Notes: generated by a model not told the origin, from the sequence alone. A DNA stretch of 57,944 bases from SXOA01 sp051004015 (GCA_051004015.1 JBPCKT010000137.1:1-57944); one strand, 5' to 3'; positions 1 through 10,120 are shown, counted from the first letter of the stretch. Numbers and translations: made by a program.

Positions 1-3000
1 AGGCGTCCGTGGAATGGACGAGCCGCTTGAGCCGGCCGATCCCGTCGTAATCATGCTTCTGCACCGCGACCCGTTCGTTTACCGTCAGATCCGCGTAGCG
101 CGTGATGGTATTGAACTGCCCGTCGGCGAAATAGCTGAAATCCACCCGCTTCTCGGCCACGGCATTGGCGTAGGGGGGCATGCCCATCTCGCCGCCGGGG
201 CCGCTTTGCTGCGTGACGCTGGTCAGGCGGTTGAGGTTGTCGTAGATGTAGTCGTTGACGAAATCGGGGTTCTCGCCGATGGTGGCGGAGAGCTTGGTGC
301 GGTTGCTGGCGGCGTCGAATTGCTGAGCGAGAATTATATCGGGGGTCAGGCCCGCGATTTCCTGCGTTTGCTGCGTGACGCGGCCCAGGTTGTCGTAGAC
401 GTAGGTGTACGTCGCCGCCGGGTCGCTGACGCCGGTCAGGTCGAGCGAGTTATCGAACGTGCTGCTGATGGTGCGGATCACGTTGTTGCTGCCGTCGCGC
501 CACTTCTCGGCCGTCTGCCGGTGCAGGGCGTCGTACTCATACGTCGTCTTTCGCCCGTTGCGGTCCAGCTTGCTGGTCAGGTCCCCAGCCGAATTATACG
601 CGAAGGTGCGGGTGAAATTGAACTGGTTGTTTTCGCTGACGGCCCGGTTGAGATTGTCATACCCCCAGGTCGTGACGTTGCTGCGCGGATCGGTGAGGCT
701 CTTGAGATTGCCGAGGGCGTCAAAGGCAAAGCTCGTCACGCCGCTATTGGCGTCGGTGATACTGGTGCGGCGGTTCAAGGCGTCGTAAACATACGTCGTG
801 GCATGATTCAGCGGGTCGGTCACGCTCGTCAGGTTGCTGGCCGTGTCGTAGGCATAGCTCGTGACCGGCGCGGTGAGCGGCCCCGCCCCATCCGGGTCCG
901 GCTGGGTCACGCTTGTCTGCCGCCCCAGCCCATCGTAGCCAAAACTCGTCACCCGGCTGAGCGGATCGGTCTGCGAGGTGAGTTGGCTGGCGACGTTGTA
1001 GACGAACGAGCTCACCGGGCTGGTGAGCGAGCCCGCCCCATCAGGATCGGCCTCGGTCAGCGTGGTCAACCGCCACAGCCGGTCGTGGGCGAAGGCGGTG
1101 ACGTGACCGAGCGGATCGGTCACGGAGATGGGGATCCCCTCGGCGTTGTAACCGTACTGCGTCACCGGCGAAGTAAGAGAACCAGCTCCGTCAGGGTCCG
1201 GCTCCGTCATGGAAAGCAGCTCGCTGAAACCATTGTAGGCGTAACTCGTGCTGCGGCTGCCGGGGAGGGTGACCTTGGTCAGGTCGCCGTAAAGGTTGTA
1301 CTCATAGCTCGTGATCGGCGCCGTGAGAGCCCCCGCGCCGTCCGGATCGGGATGCGTCACCGAGATCAGGCGGGAACGATTGTCGTAGGCGTAGGTCGTG
1401 ACGGAGCCGGTCGGATCGGTGAACGTGGCCAATCGCCCCATGATGTCGTAGGTGAACGCTGTGACCGGCGCGGCGAGAGAACCCGCGCCATCCGGGTCCG
1501 GCTGCGTGATGGCGGCCACCTTCCCCTGGCCGTTGTACGTATAGCTCGTCACCTGGCTGGTGAGCGGCCCCGCTCCGTCCGGGTCGGGCAGCGTGACCGA
1601 AGTCACTTCCCCCGCCGCATTGTAGGCATAGGTCGTGACCAGCGCCGGCAGCGGCCCCGCGCCATCCGGATCAGGCGTCGTGACCGTGGCCAGGTTGTCG
1701 TGCGGGTCCCAGGTATAGCTGGTGATATTCCCGCGCGGGTCGGTCACGGAGATCAGCCGGCCCACGATGTCGTACTTGTACGCAGTGACCGGGCTGGCGA
1801 GCGGCCCCGCCCCATCCGGGTCTGGCTCCGTCACCGACGCCAGGTGCCCCGCGTTGTCATACGTGTAGCTGGTGACAAACCCCAGCGGATCGGTCAGCGA
1901 AGTGAGCTGCGAGGCGTCGTCGTAGGCATACGCCGTCACCGATCCCACCAGCTGCCCCGTCCCATCCGGGTCCTGCCCATTCACTGTCTTCAACCGATCC
2001 CGGGCGTCATACACATAGCTGGAGCCATAGTGGTACGTATCGTGGGCATACAAGAGGTTGCCGCTGGCGTCGTGGCTGAACCAGTCTTTTTTTAGGCCCG
2101 AGTAACCTGACGCGGTTTGGGCCACTAGGTAGGGGGGACGGCCCGCTTCGCGAAGATAGCCTGCATAGGCGCCGCGCGCGTCCCAGGTCTCGGCGACGTT
2201 CCCTTCCTTGTCGAAGTTGACTTTCTGGTCGTAGTTGGGAAGCACGCCGGGTCCGGTGGGATTGGGCAGGCGGACTTCGACCTCCCGATGCGCTCCCTGG
2301 AAGGCAAACGTTTCCCAATCATATTCACCGACGATCCTGTACTTGATCTTGGTCCCATTCCCCAGCGGGTCTTCCGCGAACTTGGGACGGCTGATCGTGT
2401 CATAGGCGGTCGTATAAACGGGGGTCAGCCCCGCGCCGGGGGACGGCAGCGTGGTCGAGGTCAGGTTATCGAGCAGGTCATAGCCATAGCTCGTGAGCCG
2501 CCCCAGCGGATCGAACTCGTGCGTCAGGCGGCGATGCACGTCGTAGGTGTAATCCATCGTCACCGGGCTAGGGTCACTGGCGTTGGCAAAATGCTTGACC
2601 CAGTCCACGTCGTCCCGCGAGGTGTGGGCATATTCCGTGATCCGCCCCAGGGGATCGGTCTCCTTCTTCAGCATGTCCTTGCGGCTATAGGCATACTGAT
2701 AGACGGGAATTCCCAGCGGCCCCGCGGCCCCATCCGGATCGGGCAGCATCATCGTGGTCATCCGTCCCAGGTTGTCATAGAGGTAGGTCGTGGGCTTCCC
2801 CAGCTCATCCGTGTACGTCCACAGCAAGTCATCGGCATTGTACGCCATGCCAATCGCCGCCTCGTCCACAGTCCCCACCGCCGACGTGACGCTGGTCGTA
2901 TTCCCGTGCGAATCATACCCAAAACTGGTAACGAAGGTCCGCGGGTCGGTATACGTGGCGATGAGTCCCGCGGGAGGGGAGCCGACGCCCAAGAGCGGCG

Positions 3001-6000
3001 TGTAGGTGAATCCATACAGGATGCCGGCATCATTCACGGCCGTGATGTTTCCGTTGGTCGAGGAGACCGTGTAGGTGAAGATGTGGGAATAGTTGGGGGT
3101 GCTGATGACGTGGGACGTGGGCTGGCTGAAGTTGGCCTCGTAGGTCCAGGTGTGCGTCACCAGGTCGGGCGTGACGAGAGAGATGAGATTCCCCTTGTCG
3201 TCGTAGTCGTAGGTCGTGAAGTAATGCCATTCCGCGAAGGAGGGACGCGGGGTCTTTTCCTCCAGCACCAGCCCGTCGTCGTCGCGGGCATACGTGAAGA
3301 CCTGTCCGTTGGGGTCCGTCACGTTGACCTTGTGACCGAACCGGTCCGAGGAGAGCTGCCACATGGCGCCAACTTCGTTGGTGTAGGTCGCTTTCACCTC
3401 GGTCTTCTTCTTGAGGACCGCGGGGTTCAAAAACGAGCCCACGGGACCGCCGGGAAGAACAAGGCCATCCGCTAGTTCCACCGTGTAGGTCTCCACCCCG
3501 GTATCGGGATGGGTGATCGACAGGGCCATCTTGGTCCCGCTGTTGTATACAGCCGTAGTGGTTTCCCCCAGCGGATTGGTGACGCTGGACAGCCGATTGC
3601 TGGTCCCGTCGTAGCCCAGGGTGGTCATTTGCCGCGTATCCGGCCCAGGTCCGTCGGCATCCGGCTGGGAGATAGTGACGAGGCGGTTGGAAGCGTCATA
3701 GCCCAGTAAGGTGGTTTCGCCGTCGGGCGTCAGGATGGAGGTCACTCGGGGGCCGGTGTAGTTGTAGGTTGTCAGCCGGCCAACGGGATCGGTGATGTAG
3801 CGGAGCTCGGCCACCACTTCATCGCCGTTTTTGTCCTCGTACGAGTAATTCGTGGTGTTGCCGTTGCGGTCAATCCGCTTTTGCATGACGCCGAATTGGT
3901 TGAAAATCAGCTTCTCGCCGGTCTTTTTCCGCAGCGTGTACTCGTAGTTCCCCAGAACGGTGGCCCGGGTCAGGGTGGAGAAATCGAACTCTCCTTTCGG
4001 CCGCAGGAAAATATCGGGATTCACCGAGTCCTGGCGGAAATAGAACAGGTTATGGTCGCCGCGAGCCCACACGATTCCGCCAGTCTGGATCCGCAGGCGG
4101 TCCACTTCCACGGGAGACCAGCCCGCCCCGAACTCGCTCCCAATCCGGTTGCGGATCACGGGGTAGACCTGATGCTTGCGTGTGACCGTCCCCCCGCCGG
4201 TGTAACTCTCGATCACCGTCAGCTCCACCTTGTACCGCCCCTCGGTGACGCCGGAAGTATCCAGCACCGTGGCGAAGCGGTACGTTTCCGTGGGGCTGTA
4301 CCCAGTGCCGCTGTAGTAGACGCTGGAAGTGGTTTGGCCGTTGAACGTGAACTTCGTTTCAATGCTGGTGGCGCTGGCGGCGGTGGGGGAGAGCTGGACG
4401 TCCAGGGCCACCGGCGTCGCCCCGACCGACCGGGAACTGGCCTTCAGGCCCGTGGACTTGGACACTCCCTGGACGCTGCCGTCGTTGGCATTGGCCGACA
4501 GCGTGACCTCGGAGCAACTGCACTCGCAATCGCACAGCGAGGTGTCCGAGGATTCCGGGAGGTCGTTATCCAAAATCGTGCCGACGGCCTCGAGATCGTT
4601 CGCTTTCACGTTGGTCGGATGGCTCAGGCGGACGTAGAAAACCTCGGTAGGCTCGATCACATCGTCGTCCCGGATGGGCACGTCGATGTACTTCAGCGTC
4701 TGGCCTGGACTAAAAGTCAAAGTGCCACTGACATGATTCGCGTAAGTTCCCGTGGGCGTGCCATAGTCCTCCACGACGACAGCGGTCCCATCGGCCGTCG
4801 TGTAGTCAACCGTAATCGTCAGGCTTGACGACTGCGAAAGCGAGACGGGGAAACGGGCCTGAGTATCTGGGTAGGGAATGGTCAAATCCCCTTCCCGCAC
4901 CGTCACATCCCCGATGAAGAGCTCCGGGACTACGACGTCCACAATGTTGCCTCTCCCCGAGGAATATTGAAAAGTGGCATTCACCAGATTGCTCAGATCC
5001 ACGAACATGTTCTCGGTGCTCTCCACGACCGCGTCGGTGAGCGCTGGAACGGAAATCGTCTGGGTAGCATTGCCGCTGGACGCCGGGATGGAGATCGAGC
5101 CGCTGCCCGCCGTGTAGTCGGCGTCGACGACCCTGGCGGAACCGTCCCGGGTCGCATAGTTCATCGTCACGGTCTGGTTGGTGCCCCCCAGTCGCGTGAC
5201 ATAGAAGACAAGGTTGGTCCCCTCCAGGGCGCCGGCGTTGCTGATCGACACTTTTGGCTGCTGGTCATTGTCCGCGATGGTCACCACCCCATAGTTACTG
5301 ACGGTATCGCGCGTATAACCGGCCCCCGTATTGAGAGTTGCCGTCACGGTCTCGCCCCCAGGCTCGTAAACGCGATCATCGACCGGATCGATCGTGATCC
5401 TGGCCGACGACCTGTGGGCCAGGATCGTGAAGGTGCCGATCTGCGCATAGTCCGCTCCCAATGTGGCAGTGCCGCCGATCGTGACGGAAACGGCTAGGTC
5501 GGTCAGAGGCGGCGGAGTGGCGGTGAGCAAAAAACTGCCGTCGTCCGAGTTCTGTTCATGGGCATTGGGATCGTCCGCACGCAGTTTCACCAGGGGGATG
5601 ACGGGGCCGACGTCGTCATAAATATAGGCGGTGTCGCGGCGTGGCGTCCCAATTTGCGCCGTTGCCCCGGGAGAAGCGCTCATGGTCACAAAGACCGAGG
5701 TGATCGTCAAAACGACGGTCTCGGTGGGTTCAGGATTGGAGCCGGGATAGGGATAGTCGCTAATGACGCTCAGGTCGATCGGGAAACTGTTGCCCGATTG
5801 GAACGTAACAAAATAGGACGTAGGGGGAGTGTAGTCCGCGCCCGGTGTGGCAGTGCCGCTCAGTGAAAAGTTTACTCCCACTTGGGACACTGCGCCGCTG
5901 GGATCCCTCGCCGCAATGATCAGAAACTTGACCGGCACCGGCCCCCGCTCATAGCCGTCCTGAATCGCGTCGACAGTAATGACGGTCGCCAAAAGATCCC

Positions 6001-6118
6001 GGATTTCCAGTTGCTCCAGCAGCGGCCGACGAAAGTCGTGTCGCGGTTGAAGCCGCTTCCGCTTGGCGAGTCCGAGACGGCGCAAAGTATTTTCCCAAGA
6101 GGTCCAGGTGAGGCGCAT
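1..6118 (-). CDS. Giant Calx-beta / RHS (YD-repeat) surface protein, 3' part outside the window
   Basis: The minus frame is open from an ATG at 6118 to the left edge, giving 2039 residues without the C terminus. A Shine-Dalgarno AAGGAGAG lies about 7 nt upstream. Residues about 31-45 (RRPLLEQLEIRDLLA) match the LEPR-XLL-type motif at the N terminus of large planctomycete surface proteins. About four Calx-beta-like repeats follow (roughly 45-170, 175-285, 286-395, 396-520), each with a GTAT.GADY or DGTA-like strand and an acidic end such as IADND. A cysteine cluster (CDCECSC, near residue 533) and a beta-rich domain lead into many RHS/YD repeats of the type YDGLGR and TQPDPDGAG. Such proteins are usually exported and self-encapsulating. 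Whether the missing tail is a toxin or a structural end cannot be seen. Confidence 0.93.
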   Translation of the reverse strand, partial: MRLTWTSWENTLRRLGLAKRKRLQPRHDFRRPLLEQLEIRDLLATVITVDAIQDGYERGPVPVKFLIIAARDPSGAVSQVGVNFSLSGTATPGADYTPPTSYFVTFQSGNSFPIDLSVISDYPYPGSNPEPTETVVLTITSVFVTMSASPGATAQIGTPRRDTAYIYDDVGPVIPLVKLRADDPNAHEQNSDDGSFLLTATPPPLTDLAVSVTIGGTATLGADYAQIGTFTILAHRSSARITIDPVDDRVYEPGGETVTATLNTGAGYTRDTVSNYGVVTIADNDQQPKVSISNAGALEGTNLVFYVTRLGGTNQTVTMNYATRDGSARVVDADYTAGSGSISIPASSGNATQTISVPALTDAVVESTENMFVDLSNLVNATFQYSSGRGNIVDVVVPELFIGDVTVREGDLTIPYPDTQARFPVSLSQSSSLTITVDYTTADGTAVVVEDYGTPTGTYANHVSGTLTFSPGQTLKYIDVPIRDDDVIEPTEVFYVRLSHPTNVKANDLEAVGTILDNDLPESSDTSLCDCECSCSEVTLSANANDGSVQGVSKSTGLKASSRSVGATPVALDVQLSPTAASATSIETKFTFNGQTTSSVYYSGTGYSPTETYRFATVLDTSGVTEGRYKVELTVIESYTGGGTVTRKHQVYPVIRNRIGSEFGAGWSPVEVDRLRIQTGGIVWARGDHNLFYFRQDSVNPDIFLRPKGEFDFSTLTRATVLGNYEYTLRKKTGEKLIFNQFGVMQKRIDRNGNTTNYSYEDKNGDEVVAELRYITDPVGRLTTYNYTGPRVTSILTPDGETTLLGYDASNRLVTISQPDADGPGPDTRQMTTLGYDGTSNRLSSVTNPLGETTTAVYNSGTKMALSITHPDTGVETYTVELADGLVLPGGPVGSFLNPAVLKKKTEVKATYTNEVGAMWQLSSDRFGHKVNVTDPNGQVFTYARDDDGLVLEEKTPRPSFAEWHYFTTYDYDDKGNLISLVTPDLVTHTWTYEANFSQPTSHVISTPNYSHIFTYTVSSTNGNITAVNDAGILYGFTYTPLLGVGSPPAGLIATYTDPRTFVTSFGYDSHGNTTSVTSAVGTVDEAAIGMAYNADDLLWTYTDELGKPTTYLYDNLGRMTTMMLPDPDGAAGPLGIPVYQYAYSRKDMLKKETDPLGRITEYAHTSRDDVDWVKHFANASDPSPVTMDYTYDVHRRLTHEFDPLGRLTSYGYDLLDNLTSTTLPSPGAGLTPVYTTAYDTISRPKFAEDPLGNGTKIKYRIVGEYDWETFAFQGAHREVEVRLPNPTGPGVLPNYDQKVNFDKEGNVAETWDARGAYAGYLREAGRPPYLVAQTASGYSGLKKDWFSHDASGNLLYAHDTYHYGSSYVYDARDRLKTVNGQDPDGTGQLVGSVTAYAYDDASQLTSLTDPLGFVTSYTYDNAGHLASVTEPDPDGAGPLASPVTAYKYDIVGRLISVTDPRGNITSYTWDPHDNLATVTTPDPDGAGPLPALVTTYAYNAAGEVTSVTLPDPDGAGPLTSQVTSYTYNGQGKVAAITQPDPDGAGSLAAPVTAFTYDIMGRLATFTDPTGSVTTYAYDNRSRLISVTHPDPDGAGALTAPITSYEYNLYGDLTKVTLPGSRSTSYAYNGFSELLSMTEPDPDGAGSLTSPVTQYGYNAEGIPISVTDPLGHVTAFAHDRLWRLTTLTEADPDGAGSLTSPVSSFVYNVASQLTSQTDPLSRVTSFGYDGLGRQTSVTQPDPDGAGPLTAPVTSYAYDTASNLTSVTDPLNHATTYVYDALNRRTSITDANSGVTSFAFDALGNLKSLTDPRSNVTTWGYDNLNRAVSENNQFNFTRTFAYNSAGDLTSKLDRNGRKTTYEYDALHRQTAEKWRDGSNNVIRTISSTFDNSLDLTGVSDPAATYTYVYDNLGRVTQQTQEIAGLTPDIILAQQFDAASNRTKLSATIGENPDFVNDYIYDNLNRLTSVTQQSGPGGEMGMPPYANAVAEKRVDFSYFADGQFNTITRYADLTVNERVAVQKHDYDGIGRLKRLVHSTDA

Positions 6119-6726
6119 GGCGAACTCTCCTTTGCAAGGATGGCCGAACAATGCTACGGCGGTGTGGTATCAGAACTTGACAAGAATCACCGCTCAAGAC
6201 CGGCAGCAACATACCGCCTCTAAAGAAGCTGTCAATCATATGTAGCGATAGGACGCATCTCTTTCTTGAGAATTCTGTGCGGATCAACCTCGGGCAATGC
6301 GTTTCACTTGGCAGGCCCTCGCGCGCAGACCCCCAGCACCCCCGCGAAGAGCTCATTTTTTGAGCTCGCAGGACGGATGTAGTAGTTCCGAGCGGCTCCT
6401 TCGCTCGGGCGGCGATGGGCAGGATCTTCGTGACCTGCGAGTAGTAAAGGAAGTTGCTGGGGTGGTTCACCTCTTGCCGGTTCCAAGCGAATGGGTCCGC
6501 GCACACCGCGATCCCTCTACATCTAAAGTCGCAATCGGCGCTCAAAACCGGGCCAGGATTCTGTTGCGATTGTGCGAGCATCGCTTAACCCAAAGATGCG
6601 ATGCGACTTAGACCCAACCATCAGCAACGCTGATCAGGGCCATACTGTCGGTGAAATGGCAGCGGGTTTGGGTGGCCTGGAGGCTTCAAGGTCCAGGAGG
6701 CATTCTGCGCGTGATACAATCGAGAC
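6119..6726. other. Intergenic region, no gene recognised
   Basis: About 600 bases between the divergent RHS gene and the small ORF at 6727. Translations here are short and show no family features. A perfect hairpin (GAGCTCA, five T, TGAGCTC) lies at 6349-6367. The region should contain the promoter of the RHS gene, but no clear -35/-10 pair was found. Confidence 0.4.
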
Positions 6727-6861
6727 ATGCTCCACTCCTACGGGTACGGACAATACCAGTCTTTCGGTCTTTTGCTGGGAGGTGCCTGCGCCCTCGCTGC
6801 CGTCTGCTTGATAGTTGCCATCGCGGTTGCGCTCTCCATAGCGACTCCCAAGCCAGACTAA
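6727..6861 (+). CDS. Small single-pass membrane protein (hypothetical)
   Basis: A 44-residue ORF from ATG 6727 to TAA 6861, too short for usual gene calling. The N terminus is polar and aromatic (MLHSYGYGQYQSF). A single strongly hydrophobic helix of about 25 residues follows (residues 14-38) and then a short charged tail ending PKPD. This hydropathy pattern is what makes it more than noise. No good Shine-Dalgarno is present. It lies 56 bp upstream of the transglutaminase-like gene on the same strand. Function unknown; it could still be a chance ORF. Confidence 0.4.
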   Translation: MLHSYGYGQYQSFGLLLGGACALAAVCLIVAIAVALSIATPKPD

Positions 6862-6917
6862 CAGGCCTCCGGCATTTCCAAACGGTGTGCTCCAATGAAG
6901 TACAGCATGGTGAAGCG

Positions 6918-8909
6918 ATGAGGCGAGTGCTGCTTCTTCTGGCCCTCTCGGCCGTCGTGAGCCCCGCCGCGGCGGACGAGCTGCGCCTGGACGCCAAGGC
7001 CCTGTTCGAGCGATCAGTGACCCGCGACGTCCGGCTGGCCGCCGACGGGTCTGCGGTCGAACTGGAGGAGGGCGAACTTTTCGAGGACGACGGCCCAGCC
7101 GCCGGGTACTCTTTCCAGCCGAACGAGGAGCGGCTTTCCGACCGGGTCTGGATCAGGAAGGAATTAGTCGTCCCAAATCCCGCCGCTCGGCAGGCAACGC
7201 TGTTGATCGGCGCGGGTGGCGACCTGAAAGTTGCGATCAATGGCCAGCCGGTCGAGTTGAAGAAACCCGCGAAGGCCGGCAACTACTGGCAGGCGTACGG
7301 GATCCCCCCCGAGGCCCTGAAGCCGGGGACGAACGAGCTCGTGCTGCATGGCTCGGGCACGGTATGGATTGCCCGGTCCGAGGATTTCGCTGCCGGGTCA
7401 GTCGAGCGGGCCAGGCACCCGGGCCGGAGCGCCAAAAGCACCGATGGGGGAACTACGTGGGCCGCCGATCGCCTCGGCCAGTCCGGCGGTCTCGCCGGCG
7501 AATACTACGTCCGACTGTTCCTCCATCACTTCCGCCCAGCCGGCTCGCTGACACTCCCCGTGATGGACGCGGGCAACCTCGAGGGCCGTCCGGTTGCTCC
7601 GCCACTGGCGAAGCCCATCCCAGTCCGCGTGCAGGTCGACTCTAGCGCGGGCAGAGTGCGCCTCCGCATCCGCTCGGGGACGACGGCGGCTCCTGACACC
7701 AGGAACTGGTCCGACTGGCAAGACCTCGAGTCCGGGGGCGAGCTCCGCGAGCCGAAGGGGCGATTCCTCCAGGTCGCCCTTGAGCTGTCCACGGCGGACC
7801 CCCTGCGCTCGCCCCAACTCAAGGGGCTACGGATCGAGGTGCATCCGCCGCGGGCCGACGATTGGTCTGCCCGACTGAAGGTAGTCGAAAGCCACAACGA
7901 GAAGATCGTGCGGAGCTCCATTCCGTTCTCCTACGAGCCGTTCAATCACCCGCGCCTGAAGGAGCTACGGTCCCGGCATAAACTCGACGAAGTGGTGAAG
8001 GGCGCGACGACCGAGCTGGAACTGATGGAGCGGCTGGCGGTCTGGTCGGCCGGTTGCTGGGAGCGCGGGCACTTGAAGGAGGCCTACCCGCCCTGGGACG
8101 CGCTGGAAATCCTGAAGCCGCACGCCGACGGTACACCCCTTGGTGGGTTCTGCCAGCAGTACAACGTGGTCTTCCTCCAGGCGTGCGAAAGCTTCGGCAT
8201 CCCCGGTCGGGCAGTTTCGATCGGCCCCGGCGACCACGGCGGCAAAGTCCAGGGCGGGGGCCACGAGGTGGTCGAGCTGTGGTCGAATCAATTCCGGAAG
8301 TGGATTTACGTGGACGGCAACATGGCTTGGTACGCGGCCGACGCTGGAAGCGGAGAGCCGCTCTCACTTTGGGAACTTCGATACCGCCAGTTGCGCGTTC
8401 TGTCCGGCAAGACGGCCGATCCGATCCGAATCGTCCATCTGGCCAAGAGCGGTAAGCGCTGGAAGGGACTGAGCGGCTGGCCACCGTTCTTGGAGCTGCG
8501 GCTCGTCCCGCGGAGCAACTTCCTGGAGGAAAAATCCCCCCTGCCACTGCACCAAGGGATGCGCGGCTGGTTCTGGACCGGGCATTACGCCTGGACCGAT
8601 TCCGACTACCCGGCGAGCCTGCTGTACGGCAACCTCGTCTCCGACCGCCGCAACTGGTCGTGGACACTCAACCAGGCCCGCTACATCCTGGAGGCGACCG
8701 CAGCGGATGGCGAGCTGCGAGTCCACCTGGACACCGAAACACCGGGCTTCGACACGTTCTTGGCCGACATCGACGCCGCGGGGGCCAAGCCCGTCATGCC
8801 CGGTTTCGTCTGGAAACTGCGGGCTGGAAAGAATACGTTGGAAGTCCGTCCGCGGAACATTGCCGGTCGGGACGGGGTCGTCAGCCGCGTGGTTGTTGAC
8901 TGGCCCTAA
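6918..8909 (+). CDS. Secreted transglutaminase-like protein
   Basis: 663 residues from ATG 6918. The frame is open upstream, but this start gives a clean signal peptide (MRRVLLLLALSAVVSPAAA), so the longer version is rejected. The middle is beta-rich (about 20-350). A transglutaminase-like core follows, with the three expected catalytic residues in order: Cys412 in GGFCQQYN, His449 in GGGHEVVELW and Asp466 in YVDGN. This papain-like fold can cleave, cross-link or deamidate peptides. The substrate is unknown. The protein probably acts in the periplasm or outside the cell. The gene appears monocistronic. Confidence 0.8.
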   Translation: MRRVLLLLALSAVVSPAAADELRLDAKALFERSVTRDVRLAADGSAVELEEGELFEDDGPAAGYSFQPNEERLSDRVWIRKELVVPNPAARQATLLIGAGGDLKVAINGQPVELKKPAKAGNYWQAYGIPPEALKPGTNELVLHGSGTVWIARSEDFAAGSVERARHPGRSAKSTDGGTTWAADRLGQSGGLAGEYYVRLFLHHFRPAGSLTLPVMDAGNLEGRPVAPPLAKPIPVRVQVDSSAGRVRLRIRSGTTAAPDTRNWSDWQDLESGGELREPKGRFLQVALELSTADPLRSPQLKGLRIEVHPPRADDWSARLKVVESHNEKIVRSSIPFSYEPFNHPRLKELRSRHKLDEVVKGATTELELMERLAVWSAGCWERGHLKEAYPPWDALEILKPHADGTPLGGFCQQYNVVFLQACESFGIPGRAVSIGPGDHGGKVQGGGHEVVELWSNQFRKWIYVDGNMAWYAADAGSGEPLSLWELRYRQLRVLSGKTADPIRIVHLAKSGKRWKGLSGWPPFLELRLVPRSNFLEEKSPLPLHQGMRGWFWTGHYAWTDSDYPASLLYGNLVSDRRNWSWTLNQARYILEATAADGELRVHLDTETPGFDTFLADIDAAGAKPVMPGFVWKLRAGKNTLEVRPRNIAGRDGVVSRVVVDWP

Positions 8910-9134
8910 CGGGCTAAGGGTACAATTCGCCGATCCCAGCCAAGCGGAGTGACCTTGCCGAGTCCAACCTGCGCGAGCGCTCCTGCAAGCTTTCAGTCGT
9001 TTTCGGCTTCTGTCGGCGGTCAGCCGCATTGCGTTCGTGGCACATCGCCCATGGATGCAGATACTCTACCCTTGCCGTCCAAACTCCCAGCACGACGGGA
9101 CCGGCGAGAGAGTTGAGGTCGGAGTTACCGAGCA

Positions 9135-9163
9135 TTGTTGAGATTGGTTCGGCCGGTTACAAT
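9135..9163 (+). promoter_or_regulatory. Candidate sigma70-type promoter of the cold-shock gene
   Basis: TTGTTG at 9135-9140 and TACAAT at 9158-9163 are separated by exactly 17 bp. Transcription would start near 9170 and give a leader of about 65 nt before the cold-shock ATG, with AAGGA at 9220-9224 as ribosome binding site. Matched by eye only. Confidence 0.4.
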
Positions 9164-9234
9164 CAAACGCGGCAGTGGGGTTGTTGGACGATTTGTCCTG
9201 AATCCCCCCGCACTATCTCAAGGAACAAATTCCA

Positions 9235-9432
9235 ATGGCAGAAGGCACAATCAAAAAACTGACGGACAAAGGCTTTGGATTCATTAACATTGGAGGCGCC
9301 AAGGATTTGTTTTTCCATTCGTCGAGTGTGCAAGGTGTGACTTTCGCGGAACTGCGAGAAGGCCAAAAAGTCTCGTACACGGAGGGCCGGGGACCGAAAG
9401 GGCCGTGCGCCGAAAACGTCGCGCCCCTCTAA
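9235..9432 (+). CDS. Cold-shock domain protein (CspA family)
   Basis: 65 residues, the normal size of a single cold-shock domain. RNP1 is KGFGFI (residues 12-17) and RNP2 is DLFFHSSS (about 24-31). The protein folds as a five-stranded beta barrel that binds single-stranded RNA or DNA, typically melting RNA structure or regulating translation. An AAGGA ribosome binding site lies 10 nt before the ATG. The gene stands alone, preceded by about 325 bp with no other gene, which fits regulation through the leader as in other csp genes. Confidence 0.92.
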   Translation: MAEGTIKKLTDKGFGFINIGGAKDLFFHSSSVQGVTFAELREGQKVSYTEGRGPKGPCAENVAPL

Positions 9433-9940
9433 CTGCCGGCGGTGCTCAACGACCGTGCGGTGAGCCTCTATCGTCTCCTCGCACCTGTTGCTGGGATTGT
9501 GTTCCAAGTCTTCACGATTTGCAGCGATTCCGGCCGGCAATTCTCGTCGTGGATCGCCGAGGCATGAAAGGGGGACATTCTGGGCGTCCTACTTTTTCCG
9601 CTGTTTTCCGCTGTCTTCCGCGGGACGACCGCCAGCTTAGGTGGACTCTAGCTCTAATTGGCGATCGCGCATCTCAGTTTCGCCACTTCCACTACTCGGG
9701 ACATGACGTTATCTGCATCTCAGGGCCATTCGTGGCCCTCTTTCCATCAGGCCCGGCGTTTACGGCGGGCTCCATGTTGGCGTTTATGCTGAACAGCGGC
9801 CTGACACTCGGCGTAGCCGTGGAAAAAGTTTGGAAAATCTGGTTGGCAGGGCTTGAATGTGCCAACCTGCGTGTATACACTTATGTACAGTATAGCGGGT
9901 GGGTCATGGGCCTACATTTGTTGCCGGCCCAAAGGGGTGA
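9433..9940. other. Intergenic region with degenerate sequence
   Basis: No convincing gene in about 500 bases: frames are open in places but show no domain, signal peptide or start. The right part (9831-9880) contains one copy of a dispersed repeat also found at 45907-45980. Possibly the remains of a mobile element or lost gene. Confidence 0.35.
9831..9880 (+). repeat. Dispersed repeat, copy A
   Basis: The core CTTGAATGTGCCAACCTG (9852-9869) is identical to 45941-45958. Similarity continues on both sides: an AAAAAGTT..GGA stretch upstream and a GTG.ATA.ACTTA.GT stretch downstream. Both copies lie in non-coding DNA. Confidence 0.5.
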
Positions 9941-10120
9941 TTAAGAATTAGGCATGGGAGGGGGCCGGTCCTGTCCGACGAACATCCACCATTCCCTGTA
10001 GTCATCAAGTAAATCTCCTAACGGCTTGTAACTCGCGCCAACGTACCGGATTGGGGCATAGAACCAGTAGATCACATCGCCGGTTCGTCGGCTATTCGGA
10101 ATGAAGCTCCTATCGTACAT
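9941..10120 (-). pseudogene. Short ORF, likely 3' remnant of a larger gene
   Basis: The minus frame from ATG 10120 to TAA 9941 encodes 59 residues with protein-like composition, including VIYWFYAPIRYVG and LLDDYREWWMFVG. The frame is open 36 bases further upstream before an in-frame TAG. The start of the PQQ propeller gene (10185, opposite strand) lies where the rest of the gene would be expected. Aromatic YAP..Y..WW endings occur at the C termini of some larger proteins, which suggests a truncated tail, but no family is recognised. It may also be a genuine short gene. Confidence 0.35.

Noticed and set aside
14..2095. 693-residue plus-strand ORF and similar plus ORFs at 2288-3475 and 3881-4828
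   Set aside because: They are in the complementary frame of the RHS gene on the minus strand and show only mirrored YD-repeat codons. The minus translation has clear domains.
6651..6917. Longer N terminus of the transglutaminase-like protein
   Set aside because: The added 89 residues overlap the small membrane-protein ORF and would hide the signal peptide.
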